A stretch of 64,000 nt of DNA. Origin: Cheilinus undulatus (taxonomy: Eukaryota; Chordata; Actinopteri; Labriformes; Labridae). The stretch lies in assembly GCF_018320785.1 (NCBI RefSeq), contig NC_054867.1:51063355-51127354 (forward strand), read 5' to 3'. Below the pieces are notes generated by a model, which saw nothing but the letters and a program-made list of their open reading frames with translations, was not told the origin of the DNA and did not search any database. Position numbers and translations under genes: made by a program. Numbering within the stretch: position 1 is the first letter of the stretch; every line of letters begins with the position of its first letter. Shown here piece after piece: positions 41,161 to 53,100 of this stretch.

Positions 41161-41882
41161 AAAATCTTTGTTTTTTCCCCTCACTATGGCATTCAGATGT
41201 CCTAAACAAAGCCAATGATCAAACACAACTGCTGGTAACTTGCCTGATTACTTTCTTTCTATGGATCAGGAGCCAGACTTACAGGTTGTTAAACTTGTGG
41301 AACCTGACCAGTATCTCTAAGGACAGAGAATGGGCTCAGGCTTGAAAGAATTTGGTACATTTTTTCTAAATCCTCCTTAAAATTAGCTAGAGATACCTCA
41401 ATAGATCGGAAATGGATCATTATGGGTCAACATTAATTAAAAATATACAGTCGTGGATTGGATTTAGAGATTGTAGACACTGATCCGACACTCAGTAGTT
41501 AATACTCTGGTGTGTGACTCAAAGAAGAGGTGTGTATGTACTGTAGCATAATTATATGATTTAAATGTCAGCCATTAAGTACACACTGGCACTGTGAATC
41601 ACCTTACATTTAAATCTGTGATGAAGTTGGTAGGATACAGGCTGGTTGGCTGAACAAACAAGAAACACAACATTACTCTATGTCTTTAAAGCCCATCCAT
41701 TAATTGACTATAATATTATGGTAAATAAAATCTCATAATGATGAGTGCTAATATAACTTAAAGAAAATTTACTTTATTTGCTCTGTCCAGTCAAAGGAAT
41801 AGGCTTTAAGCAAGTAAATTTTGTTTGGCTCTGTTGAGCAAAGGAAGTAAAGAATGTTGTTGACTGAATAAGGATGACTTTT

Positions 41883-42082
41883 ATCAAAGATTATTTTTGA
41901 GGGCTTTTAGCCTTTATTTAGAAAGGACAGCTGAAGAGAGACAGAAAACACTGGGAGAGAGTGTGGGTGAAGACATGCACTAAACAGCACTGAGACCAAG
42001 AATCAATGCAGTGACCAGTGCGTTGAGGACTATAGCTGCTGTCGAAAGGCGTCTCCTCTACCCACCAAGCTAAACCGGCACC
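41883..42082 (-). mobile_element. tRNA-derived SINE, type B, minus, with 19-bp target duplication
   Basis: On the minus strand the head is GGTGCCGGTTTAGCTTGGTG, followed by GCTATAGTCCTCAACGCACT. The tail is AAATAAAGGCTAAAAGCCC. CTGAATAAGGATGACTTTT occurs at 41864-41882 and again at 42083-42101, a perfect duplication defining both ends. Confidence 0.9.
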
Positions 42083-42393
42083 CTGAATAAGGATGACTTT
42101 TGTGCTTGTTTTATCAGGTTACACTGCCACCTGTAGGAGGTTTCAGTGCACTACAAAGATAAGTGGACTGACGAACCAGTAAACCAAATCAAAACACAAA
42201 TTATGATCCTATCAGCCAGTCTTGTTCAAAGATAATTGATTAATATTGGAAGCAAAAAAACCTGAACAGGGCATCCCTTAATTTAACTTACAATCACAGG
42301 CCAAAACTGTAAAGAATTATTCAAACATACAGTCGCGTGGTGTCTCGTCATCATGTCTTTTTTAGGTTGTTGGTCATTGTGTCACATAGAGAT

Positions 42394-42656
42394 TAGGGAT
42401 GCCAATTTTATTGGCTTGGTATCAGTATCCAAATATAGGCCTATTACCTCAAAATGTAGCTAAATCATCTGTATGAGCAATTATGAAAATTTCTGCCGAT
42501 ATTTACAGCTGATATGTCAACTGTAAATATCGGCTGTGTCTGCTTTAAATTCTGTCTGTATGAATGAATAAGCCATTCCTTAAAGTTAAGTGTGTTTTAG
42601 GGACTGAAAAATGACATATCAGATACATGCAAAAATCCAACAATGTGCAACCCTAG
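42394..42656 (+). mobile_element. Element of the AGGGATGCAC...GATATC family
   Basis: The left terminus is TTAGGGATGCCAATTTTATT. The right end is AAATCCAACAATGTGCAACC followed by CTAGGG. The interior has GATATGTCAACTG and AATATCGGC words. Confidence 0.55.
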
Positions 42657-43260
42657 GGAGGTGAAAGATACCTCACAGTACAATTAAACATCAGTAAAAT
42701 ATCGAAGAATCAATTTGACAAAAAAAAAAAAAAAAAAAACCCCGCAAAGTGTGCTATGTTACCTTTTGGATTCTTTGTTTACCACACACATGGAGGATTT
42801 AGGATCTGTGCTGCTGATTAACATAGTAGGGCCTGTTATTGATAAACAGGTGCATGAAATGTCATATCAGGTGACATGAAGTTGAGAAAAATCACTGTCT
42901 TTTAAAGCTTCTTATGCTTCACTGCCAAAAACACAGCTTATAATTCTTTGCTTATTGACATTTTTTTCCAAAATGTGCTATAAATATAAATATTACATTC
43001 AGGAAGGTGATACACAGGTATCAGTGCTGATAAGCATAAATGTACTCATTAAACATTGACAATTGTGTATTTAACATGATGTTACAGCATAATGTCAGGC
43101 TCTCATTATTTTAGCAGGTAGGTGAAATTGGAGCCATATCAGCATTTTAGAGATATTTCAACATAAATGAGGATGAGCAGAGCAGAACACACACTACGTA
43201 CGTTTAAACTGTCAAAAGGAGGGGCAAAGATCAGCTAGTAAACATAAAGCCAACTTGAAA

Positions 43261-43325
43261 ACCAGCTTGGCTCAGTGGGTGGAGCAGGGGCCCATCGACG
43301 GAGGCTACAGTCCTCAGTGCAATCA
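43261..43325 (+). mobile_element. SINE type B, 5' fragment
   Basis: ACCAGCTTGGCTCAGTGGGT and GAGGCTACAGTCCTCAG match the type B head. The body and tail are missing. Confidence 0.6.
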
Positions 43326-43561
43326 ATATCAATGGTCAATATCTGATATGCCGTTATTTGCAAAGACCATAGTAATAACAATAATGATTTAACACTTCAG
43401 AAATGAGGGTGGGCAAAGATTAAGAATAAAAAATACTTGAGTCTGTTGGTTCAGCCTAAAGCCTCACAAACATATTTGTACATAATTGTATTTATGTCAG
43501 GTGTAAATTTTATTTATACTTGATACTGGCAGATATTGACCACTAGAATATTGGTTGCAAA

Positions 43562-44400
43562 CAGGGGTGTAGCTAGGGATTTAGGGCCCCTAGAAAGAAT
43601 ATTACACAGGGCTCCCCTTGGGCGGCTAGCGAAGCGGCAAATGCTGTATCATTTTTACAACTATATGTGCATTTTGATGTATTTTTTTTTTACTTTAATT
43701 TCCTGATTTATGACCAATATCTTTACTGTGGCTAAATTAAATTTACTTGTATTATTTTGTAGTACTGGACCACACTATTTGGACTTTTTTCAAGAGAGGG
43801 CCCCCCAGAATTGTATTTTACTCTATTTATTACGAATTTCAGCCTGTTGACTGATTCATTTAGTCACTTTTGATACAATAATGACACTAATTATTAAGAA
43901 AAATTGAATAAAACACACTTTTCATTGTAAGCATATGGAAGCCCAATTCTGCCACTTTAAAAAGAAAAATGTAAAAGTAAGGAAATAAAAAAAATAGGCT
44001 AAATCCAAAGTCATAATTATAAGATTAAAATGTAAAATTGTGAAATCATAACTAAAAGATACAAAGTCAAAATTAGAAGATAAAAAGTAATTTACTCAAT
44101 AATAACTTTTTATGTCATAATACTGACTTTTTAATTCATAATCTTGACTTTGTGTCTCTTTATTATTACCTTTTTCCTCTAATTCTGACTTTTTATATCA
44201 TTATTCTGACTCTTTAATCTCATAATCATGACCTTTTTATCTTATCATTATGACCTTTTATTTCATAATTATGACTTAGAATTTTTTTTTCAAGAATTGC
44301 TTTACTTTCAATTTTTTTCTTTTTATTTGACCCTAATGGGCTTCCATACAGGCTTCTATGGGGGGCCCGGGGAATCAGTACCCCCCCCCCCGCGCTCAAC
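43562..44400. mobile_element. hAT-like element with perfect 8-bp target duplication, inserted in another MITE
   Basis: GTTGCAAA directly flanks both sides (43554-43561 and 44401-44408). The left end starts CAGGGGTGTAGCTAGGG. The right end has GGGGGGCCCGGGG and a C11 run, so its terminal repeat is eroded. The interior 43970-44290 is a degenerate tandem of TCATAATTATGACTTTTTAT-like units. The host on both sides is GATATT/GATATC-rich MITE sequence. Confidence 0.6.
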
Positions 44401-45548
44401 GTTGCAAATATTGTCATAAATGTTCATATCTGTCTATGCTGATAGCTAAGTGTTTATGCAAACATCTGCCAATATCAATACCATGCCGATAATATCGTAC
44501 AATCCCTTTAAAAAATGTTATTTTGTTGGTAATTTAACCAAACATTTTAAAAAGGTTGACTTATATTTGTTTAAAACACAAGTTACGATCATATAATGCG
44601 TTTTATTGTCAGAAAACTAATAAAAAATCGTCACATGTATTAATGAATTTACTTTAAACTTGTGTGTTTAAAAATTAAAGTTAAAAATCGTAAAATAAGG
44701 CTCATAATTCGGGTACACAATACAATTAATTGTATATTGAGTTGAGTGTATTATTGAAACTCTAGTTTTATATCAGATCCTAACAGTGAATTTCTTTTTT
44801 AAAGACCTAGCCTGCTTATATACCTACATAAATACGAATGATGTGTAGTTCCAGGTAAACATTAGTACAGACAGGTGTGAGCAGAGAGAAGGATGAACGC
44901 AGGTGAGAGCAGGTACATCAACAGAAGCTAACGTAGCCTTTTAAGCAGCACATCACTACTCTGCTTACTCTACCGTAAAATGTAGAAAATTTATGAATGA
45001 ATGCCGACATGTTTGAGGCTAAATTTGTCTCCTATGACCCTGTGGTTAAATAAGGAACAAGCTGTGCTTATGTTTTGAACTCTAGCACAATGAACTAACA
45101 GTGATTGAAGCTAACTCATTTTAGCCAAGCTAGCTAATATTAACGCCTGTGTTTATTTACAGCACCAAGCCGCCGTCAAATACCCGGCATAATGTACCTA
45201 TTTTAAGGCTGTGTCAGTGAATAAAATTAAAAAAAAACTTACAGAAATGTATGCCAGGAAAAGCTCCAGGGGATTTCTGAATCAGTGAAACTCTGGGAAT
45301 GACACGTAAGATCGTTCAAATCGTAATTCCTTGTTTGGCTTCCTGTCCGGCCGGTCAGCGTCAAGTCAGACAAGGTGAGATAAGGAACATCCTGTCTGGG
45401 CTTTCACAATAAAAGCAATTAAGCTTTATTTGGCGCTATTTTGACCAGAGTTTCATAAGAAAACCATGGAAGTTTTCTGTTTGATTTATGGAAATGAATC
45501 CTCTTCAATAAAATTTAATTTTCCTTGACTGTGGTGGATATAATTATG

Positions 45549-45653
45549 AGAGAGTGGGGGTGAGATATACGGGAATGAGGCCGCAGGCTACACTTGGAAC
45601 CAGCAGCCTGTGTACATGGAGCACAACGTAATCCTTATGCCATCTGCGCCCCT
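45549..45653 (-). mobile_element. SINE type A fragment, minus
   Basis: AGAGAGTGGGGGTGAGATAT, GGCCGCAGGCTAC and CCATCTGCGCCCCT match the reversed 5' half of the type A SINE. The tail half is missing. Confidence 0.65.
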
Positions 45654-46847
45654 CTGTGTATAGATATTATAAGATTGGATAATTTTCATAGCACCTTTGA
45701 TGGCAGCCACAACCACATCACAAAATTATTTAAAATAAGGCTCTAGTTCCCTGTTAGGGTTCATGCCAAAAATTTCAGCAGGGCACAACATGCTGTCTGC
45801 TCTGGGATTGAGAAAATAAAATTATTGCATATAAATTAAAGTCATGATAGCATGCTTAGAGGAAAGTCATTCAAAACTTGGTTTGAAAAAGTGTAAAAGT
45901 ACATGTCTCCCGATTCAAAAAATCAGGCTAATTAAGGTCTCATGAAAATCAACAATGTTTTGTCCAGTCTGGATGAGGCTCAGTTTTTCTTTCTTTCTTT
46001 TTTGGTCTTTTTTCAAATAAATGTGAGCAGTGAGCGTAAGCAGATTTTTATGTCATTGTTGCTTTTTTTCTCTCTCTGCTCTGTTATAATCTGCAATATT
46101 TTCATTTTCTGTTCTTACATAGTAGCTTGTTTAACTGTGGCGTTTTCGCTTTTACTTTGAAGGCCAAAACGCCGAGTTTCCGGTCTAACATGCTGACACT
46201 GACGAGCTTAATGGTATGCGCCTCACGCTGTTTAAGCCTCAGGGGTGTGAAATTCCTTACGGTATATCACAGAACAAACAAACCGATCTAAAAAAAAATC
46301 TAGCGAGATATTCAGTTACTATTTATTATATTTTTTATTGATTAGAAAGGCCAATCTTCACGATGAGGGATGCTTCTCCTAAAATTTATTTAAAATGTTT
46401 TTTGACGCCCCTATCCTGTCACACAGTGGTTTGTCCCAAACTCTATAGTTCCTCCTCCTCACCACTTTTGACCAATCAAAGAAAAACAGCGTGGCGACGG
46501 AAGGTGGATGCTGCTGAATTCATTCACTGACCCCTGAAGAGGATGGAAAGAACGTGTCACTGTCATTTTTACGTTTTTCCTCGGAACAAGCCCGTCATCA
46601 TGGTTTATAGATGAGATTAAATTATTTCATGAAACCTTGTTTATTAAACTGCTATACTCAGCGATTTTTATCATTGTTAATTTTATTCTGTAAGCTCACA
46701 CCTTAGTATCACTATTGTCATTATAGTCTGAAATACATCATACTGGTAAAACGGTAGCAAAATAGGATAAGAAAATAACTTTAAACCCATGAATCACAGA
46801 AATGAGAAAAGCTCAGTCCAACCACCGAGAAGTCTGAGTTTGTACCT

Positions 46848-46873
46848 TTTATTTAAAAACCACACGTTTTATT
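46848..46873 (-). terminator. pde12: Polyadenylation signals for pde12
   Basis: Minus-strand AATAAA hexamers occur at 46848-46853 and 46868-46873, about 300 nt beyond the pde12 stop. They imply a 3'UTR of about 0.3 kb. Confidence 0.55.
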
Positions 46874-47167
46874 TGATTATATTTGCGACATTGACTGAAT
46901 ATCAGTGACTGAAATTCATTACCTGTTATTCTGTAAAAATGTAGTGTGAACATATTTACAGCATTTAATCATAATTTAACATAAGCCAGTTCAGTTTTGT
47001 GATATGACGATTCTCACTACTACATTCCTCCAGTAAACCTGCAGAAACACGTTTCCACACTCAGACTTGGATCAAACAGAAAGAAATCTAAAGGCAGGCT
47101 GTGTTTGTAGTAGCAACTCAACGTCAATGCCTCCTGCGTCAATGTCCAGATGGTCAGAGGTCAGGGG

Positions 47168-50100
47168 TCAGGGGTTCCAGCGAAGGTCGCAGATCAGGGC
47201 GATGTGGTCGGAGGGATGAGCTACGCTGGGAAGAGCTTCGTAGGTGGTGACCTCCTGATGGGTGGGCAGAGGAATCACCTGCTCCACCTGCACACACACC
47301 GAGAAATACATTGTGAAAATATTCACTCTGCTCAGACAGTTAAAGAGTTTAAGACAGAGTTATTTCCAGGGTGCAATATGTGGCTACTGCACTCAAGTCA
47401 GAAGACTGGACACTCAACTGGTGTTAAATGTCCATGAGACTGGTAATAACTCTGGGGTTGGTGTCTTCACCTGCATGCTGTCCGGTTGGATGAAGATGTA
47501 GTCAAGGCAGCCGTGAAATCCCCCGACGTAGTTTGTGTAGGCGGGCTGACCGCAGGCGCTCAGCAACGAGGGGAAGTCAGACAGCAGCTCCATCCTGCAG
47601 AGCTCTTCTGGCCCTGAGCTGCTCCAGTCTGCATGCTGCTGAGGAACTACAGTCTCAGTGAGCAGCTGGAACACACCTGGACACAGGTAGGGATACACAG
47701 TGACAACACAAGGCTAGAATCACAAGAAGAGATTTTTTTAAATGAAAAAGGACATTTATTTGTGTAAATTTCTGGAAAAGATTGATGCTTCTGTTGCTCT
47801 AGGGTAAGATATAAAGTTACCTGAGTTAGGGACAGAGTTAAAGTCACCACAAAAGATGAGAGCAGCTCCAGGTGAGACCTCATTGATCACATGACTAAGG
47901 TGTTTTAAAGTCACGCCCATCTGGACTAAACGGACGTTACCTCCTATTAAAAGAAAAGAAACCAGATTTCGGTTTTAAAATATATTTGTATGCAAATTAA
48001 GGGTGTGAACAAATCTGAGCAAGTCCATTTGTTTAATTTCTGGTCAAAAATATCACATCATACCAATTCTAAGCTCCATTCACAAGAAAAGTCTTCATAC
48101 GCATCGTATGACAACATATTAAACACAAAAAATAAGGTCTGAACTGCTTGAAATAAGTAAAAAATGTGTAAAACACTGTATAATAACACCACACTTACAA
48201 GCATTAGTAAATACTAAACATGCCAGCTATTAAGTGTTAGGATACTAATGCTTTATTAATTATCAATGAAGCATTCATAGCTACATTAGATCCAATAGAA
48301 ACTAATTTCTAAAGCTTTGTAGATGAGGACTAAAGCTTAACTAAATGCTTAAGTAATGCATCAAGAAAGCATGGCTCCAAAGGATTTTCTAATGCAGTAA
48401 GAAAAGTTTACGCATAAGCATCTTGAAATGCAATTTACTGACTTAATTTGATATGAATATTTCATATGAAGATACTAATGAAAACTATGCTTGCTGCATC
48501 CAAATTTCATCATTTCAAGCTCTTATATGAGGTCTTATATTTTAAGTTTAATATATTGGAAATAAATGTTTTTCAGACTCTTTAGGTCAGTGGTTCTCAA
48601 CCTTTTCAGCCCCAAAATAAAGGTGCCAGAGATCAGGGACCCCTACTGTACCTCAAGATGCTTCAATACAGCCATGCACATTCAACAACAGTCATGTGCA
48701 GACAAGGTCACCCATAAGGGGGGTAAATGGGCGAACTTTCTGGGGCCCAGCCAAACTGGGGGCTCATGGAGGTCAGCAAAATCATGGCCCACTGTAGTGT
48801 TAAGCTGTGATAACTATACTTTTTGTTCAACCTGAAAAATAACCACTTTTATCTAAGAAATAAACATCTTTTTCAATCATTGTGTAGTAAATAGCCTTCT
48901 TAAAAATGGAAATCCCTTTTGTTAAAAAAAAGAATTAAGATGGGTAACAAATTGCAAAAACAGGTTAATAATGGCAAAAAAAATGGTGGAAAAGGAGGTG
49001 AAATAAAAGTAGAAGAAATGGGTTAGGAGTGGCAAAAATGAGATTACAACTGCAAAAACAAAAAACTAAAAAAAGGCAAAAATGGGAATAAATAGCAGTA
49101 AAAGGGAGTTAAAAAGTGGCTGAAAAGGCTTCAAATGGGCAAAAATGGTTGGAAATTGAAAAATTGATATAAACTGGCAAAAAAGTGTTTTAACTGAGAA
49201 AGAAAAAAGGCAGATATTGGCATGTTGGTTTAACTGGCAAAAATGGGCATATTAGATCATGAAATGTGGTTAAAATGGGAAAAATTGGGAGTAAAAAGTG
49301 GTAAAATGGGGTTAAAAGTGGCAATAATGAGTCAACAGAGGCAACATTAGGCTTAAGTGGCAAGAACTGGTTTAGTAGGAAGAAAACAGTGGTGGAAAGA
49401 GTACAAAATGGGCAAAAATAGGTTTTTAACTGGCAAAAATTTGTTAAAATTAGTGGGAAAAAATGAAAATGGGTTAAAATTTGGATAAATTTGTAAAGTG
49501 GCAACAGTGAAATTTAAAAAATATTCTTAGTTTTTTTTTTTTTTTTTTTTAAGATTTATTTTTGGGCCTTTTCGTGCCTTTATGAGAGAGAGGAAGGACA
49601 GTGGATAGACTCAGAAACAGGGAAGAGAGTGGGGAGAGACATGCGGTAAAGGGCCACAGGCCAGATTCGGACCTGGGCTGCCCGCGTACATGGGTGGTGC
49701 CTTAAACCACCTGACCATCTGCGCACCCATTCTTAGTTTTTTTTTTAAGGAAATCTGGGGACCCCCTCTTGGTGTCTTGCAACCCCAAAGGGGGGTCCCG
49801 ACCCCCAGGTTGGGAACTACTGCTTTAGGTGACTGTGGTGTATAAATAGTGCTATCAGACATTTGTGAATAGGATAAGACAAATACACTTGCTAAGATTG
49901 TACTTATTCCAGTGTTAGCTGACCTTTTGGGTGGAAGTACAGGTGTGTGTTTGCCACACAAACCCTCCTGCCTGGTTTATTCAAATCCTCCAGGAAACTG
50001 ACCTGCAGAAAAATAATGGTCAAAACTCAGAGTAACAAAACAGATCAATAATGATTATTCACAAAGACAGGCTGAAAATAATAATTATTACATATAATTA

Positions 50101-53100
50101 TTGTGTAAGCAGGTTTTTTTAAATGCCAATATTTCAATGGCAGTAGTGAAGAGAAGACTGTCTTTATATGATAGCCCTCTGGCTCTAGAAAACCAACACG
50201 GTATTAGCCAGATGTTGAACTCAAGTTTTCATTCATACAACCAGTGGGTGACATCATAGTGGCTACTTCCTTTACAGTCTATGTGTATATCAGACAGAAT
50301 TAAAAACCTTGACGCAGATCTCAAGAGCACAAAAAAAATCCATTAAGTCTTTAAACTCTGTCTAGTGATTAAGTTTTGACAGCAGGTGAACACTCGTACC
50401 TGCAGGCTTGTGGATCTCTGCAGTATCTTCTCCTTCAGAGCGCTGTTGGCTGAAACTCTCTCCAGCAGCTCATAGTGGACAGGGTCAGAGGCCAACGCTT
50501 CACCCAGTACGATGTCATGACAGCTCAGCAGCTTAAATTTTGACCTGAGAAGACAACGTGATGTAATCTTTAATGTCCTAGACTTAATCCTGGATTTTAC
50601 AAACTTCACAATCATATCAAGTGAATGCTGCTGTTACAAAAGAGAGGATCTGAAAGAAGCAATGGAGGATGTTTATGAGTGACAGTTTACCACATGAGGG
50701 CTGTGTTTGACCATTTCTGTAACCTTAGGAAAGAACAAAAATCTAACACTCAGCCTCACTCTATATTAAGTTTGGAAGCCGTGTGAGTGACTGAAGGAGT
50801 ATGGGGGATGAGGCTCTCTGAGGCTTTACTGGTGCATCAAAAAAAAGAACATGGTTGGACATTTCTTTATTTTCTTTTGGGGCTTTTTTATGCCTTTATT
50901 TGTAGAAGAGGACTGTATAGAGTTGGGATAAGAGTGGGGAATGACATGCAGGAAAGGAGCCACAGTCTAGACCTGTGCCTAGGCCGCCCACATACATAGG
51001 GTGCAACCAAACCATTAGGCTATCTGCAAGCCCCCCCAAAAGTTCATTTTTTGAGTAGTTTAACTAAAAAAACATATTTCTAGATTGACTACATATACAG
51101 TGATGTATATCCAGCCCTTTTTGTTTTATCTGGATGATTTCTGCTTTCAGCTCAATGAAATAAAACATCCAGTATCTCAAAATGTCAAATTTTATATAAG
51201 GCCAATGAAAATGAGGATTTCTAAATCAGTAATGCCAGCCTCCTCACAGGTTAATCATTTATGCACTCAGTTCTCAGTCTGGGTTCATTTTGCATGATTT
51301 AATGCATCAATGCAGCCTGACCTGAAGGCGATCAGCCTATGGCACTGCTGAGGTGTTATGAAGCCTAAAAAGATTGTGGCTGCTGGCAGACCTGCGATAG
51401 AAAGTGGCCAGTCCTTCATGCTGCTTCTCTTTAACCTTGAACACGCCATCCAGGCCAAAGGCATCAAGAGTCGGAGTCAGACTGTCCGTGAACACACCTG
51501 AAGAATCCAGAGAACAGAAGAAATGTTAGAGAACAGCTCGCATATCTACCAATTTAAGATATTCAACATAAGTGCCCTTTCATCAGAGATTCTCATCAGG
51601 GTATGATTTTTTGCATGAAAAGAAATTTAAGGTATTGATGCAAGATGCTGGATTTTTGCTGATATCTGATCTGCTGGTATTTCCAAAGTCATTTTAGCCA
51701 ATATCAATTCTGACACTGATATATGCATACCCTTTTTTAGGGTGAAATAGAACTGAGTCAAATGTAGCTGAGAGAGGAGAGGGGAAGTAGAGAGTCTGGT
51801 AGTTGTTTTATGTTTGGGCTTCAATCAAAATGTTAAAGGCTCACTGTGGGCCACCTTGCCAATCACCTACAACCAACGGTCGTCAACATTTTGCAGATAC
51901 TTGCAGATATATGACTGCCTATACATAGAATCAATATATTGGCTGTAAATATATCAACATTATTTTCTATATCTGCCAAGCTGATAATACTGCACATCCC
52001 TAATTAAAGGCCGTGGTATGAAATATAAAGAAACTAGGAACTTGGATATTATCAAAAAGAAAAACCAGCAAACAAAACGGCCAATTTCCTACAATCTCTT
52101 TCGCCAAATACAGAAGCCCTAGGAGGACATGCATCCAAACATGTTATTTTACTGTTTTTTTTTTCCATAATAACATATACATTTTGGTTGTTTGTGGAAT
52201 TTTGACTTACTATGTTGCTATTTAAGGATAGCGACCCTCTTTTTTCGACAAAAATGAGCCAATTCACCAGTTTTCTAGAGATTTCCAGAAATGAAATTGT
52301 TATCATGGGAAAACCAGTGTTGATTTCTTAATATAAGGGCATATGTAAGTTAAGATCTTGAGGAAAAAAGGACATTAGTCCCTATCATGAAGATTTATTA
52401 AGTGCATGGAAGAGGAATATGTGGAGAAATTATCTTGTCCATTTTTGTTTAAAGATAAAGTTTAAACTAATCTATGTAATTTAAACTTTTTTTTAACTGT
52501 ACTACTATTAGGGAGATTAGACTTGCTGTACTTACTTAGAGTGCTGTGAAAAAGTATTCGCCCCATTTCTGCTTCCTGACTTTTCTGTATATTTAATACA
52601 CTTAAATGTTTCGGATCATCAAACCAATTTTTATATTTCATAAAGACAACCCAAGTAAATAGAAAATGCAGTGTTTGAATAATTACTCAATTTTTTAAGA
52701 GGGGAAAATAATCCAAACCGATCTGGCCCTCTGTAAAAAAGTAATTGCCCCCTGAACCTAATAACTGGTTGTGCCCCCCTTGGCAGCAATAACTGAATTC
52801 AAGCGTTTGTGGTAACTGGTGATGAGTCTTTCACAGTTTGTCCCACTCTTCTTCACAGAATTGTTTTAACTCAGCCATATTGGAGGGTTTTCCAGCATGA
52901 GCTGCCCGTTTAAGGTCACACCACAGCATCTCAATTTGGCCATTCCAAAACCTTCATTTTGTTTTTCTTTAGCCATTCAGAGGTGGACTTGCTGGTGGGT
53001 TTTAAGATCATTTTCTTGCTGCATAACCCAAGAGCGCTTGAGCTTGAGGTCACAGACTGGGCAATTACTCTTCACATAGGGCCAGATAGGTTATGGAGAA

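Larger units (their letters stand above)
44409..47167. other. Intergenic DNA between gmppb and the 3' end of pde12
   Basis: It contains the end of a GATATC-family MITE (to about 44510), a candidate non-coding exon region near 45242-45400, a SINE fragment at 45549, and a CpG-bearing patch with a CCAAT box near 46150-46520. The pde12 3'UTR occupies the right end. No coding exon was recognised. Confidence 0.5.
48588..49822. mobile_element. hAT element, 1235 bp, perfect 8-bp target duplication, in pde12 intron 5
   Basis: The left end is CAGTGGTTCTCAACCTTTTC. The right end, read reversed, is CAGTAGTTCCCAACCTGGG. CTTTAGGT flanks both sides exactly (48580-48587 and 49823-49830). It has no transposase. 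The interior is a degenerate tandem repeat, and a SINE has inserted at 49551. Confidence 0.88.

Noticed and set aside
46150-46520. Promoter of an unseen gene with a CCAAT box
   Set aside because: Only weak signals (GACCAATCAAAG and a few CpGs), with no exon on either strand in reach. Kept only as part of the intergenic description.
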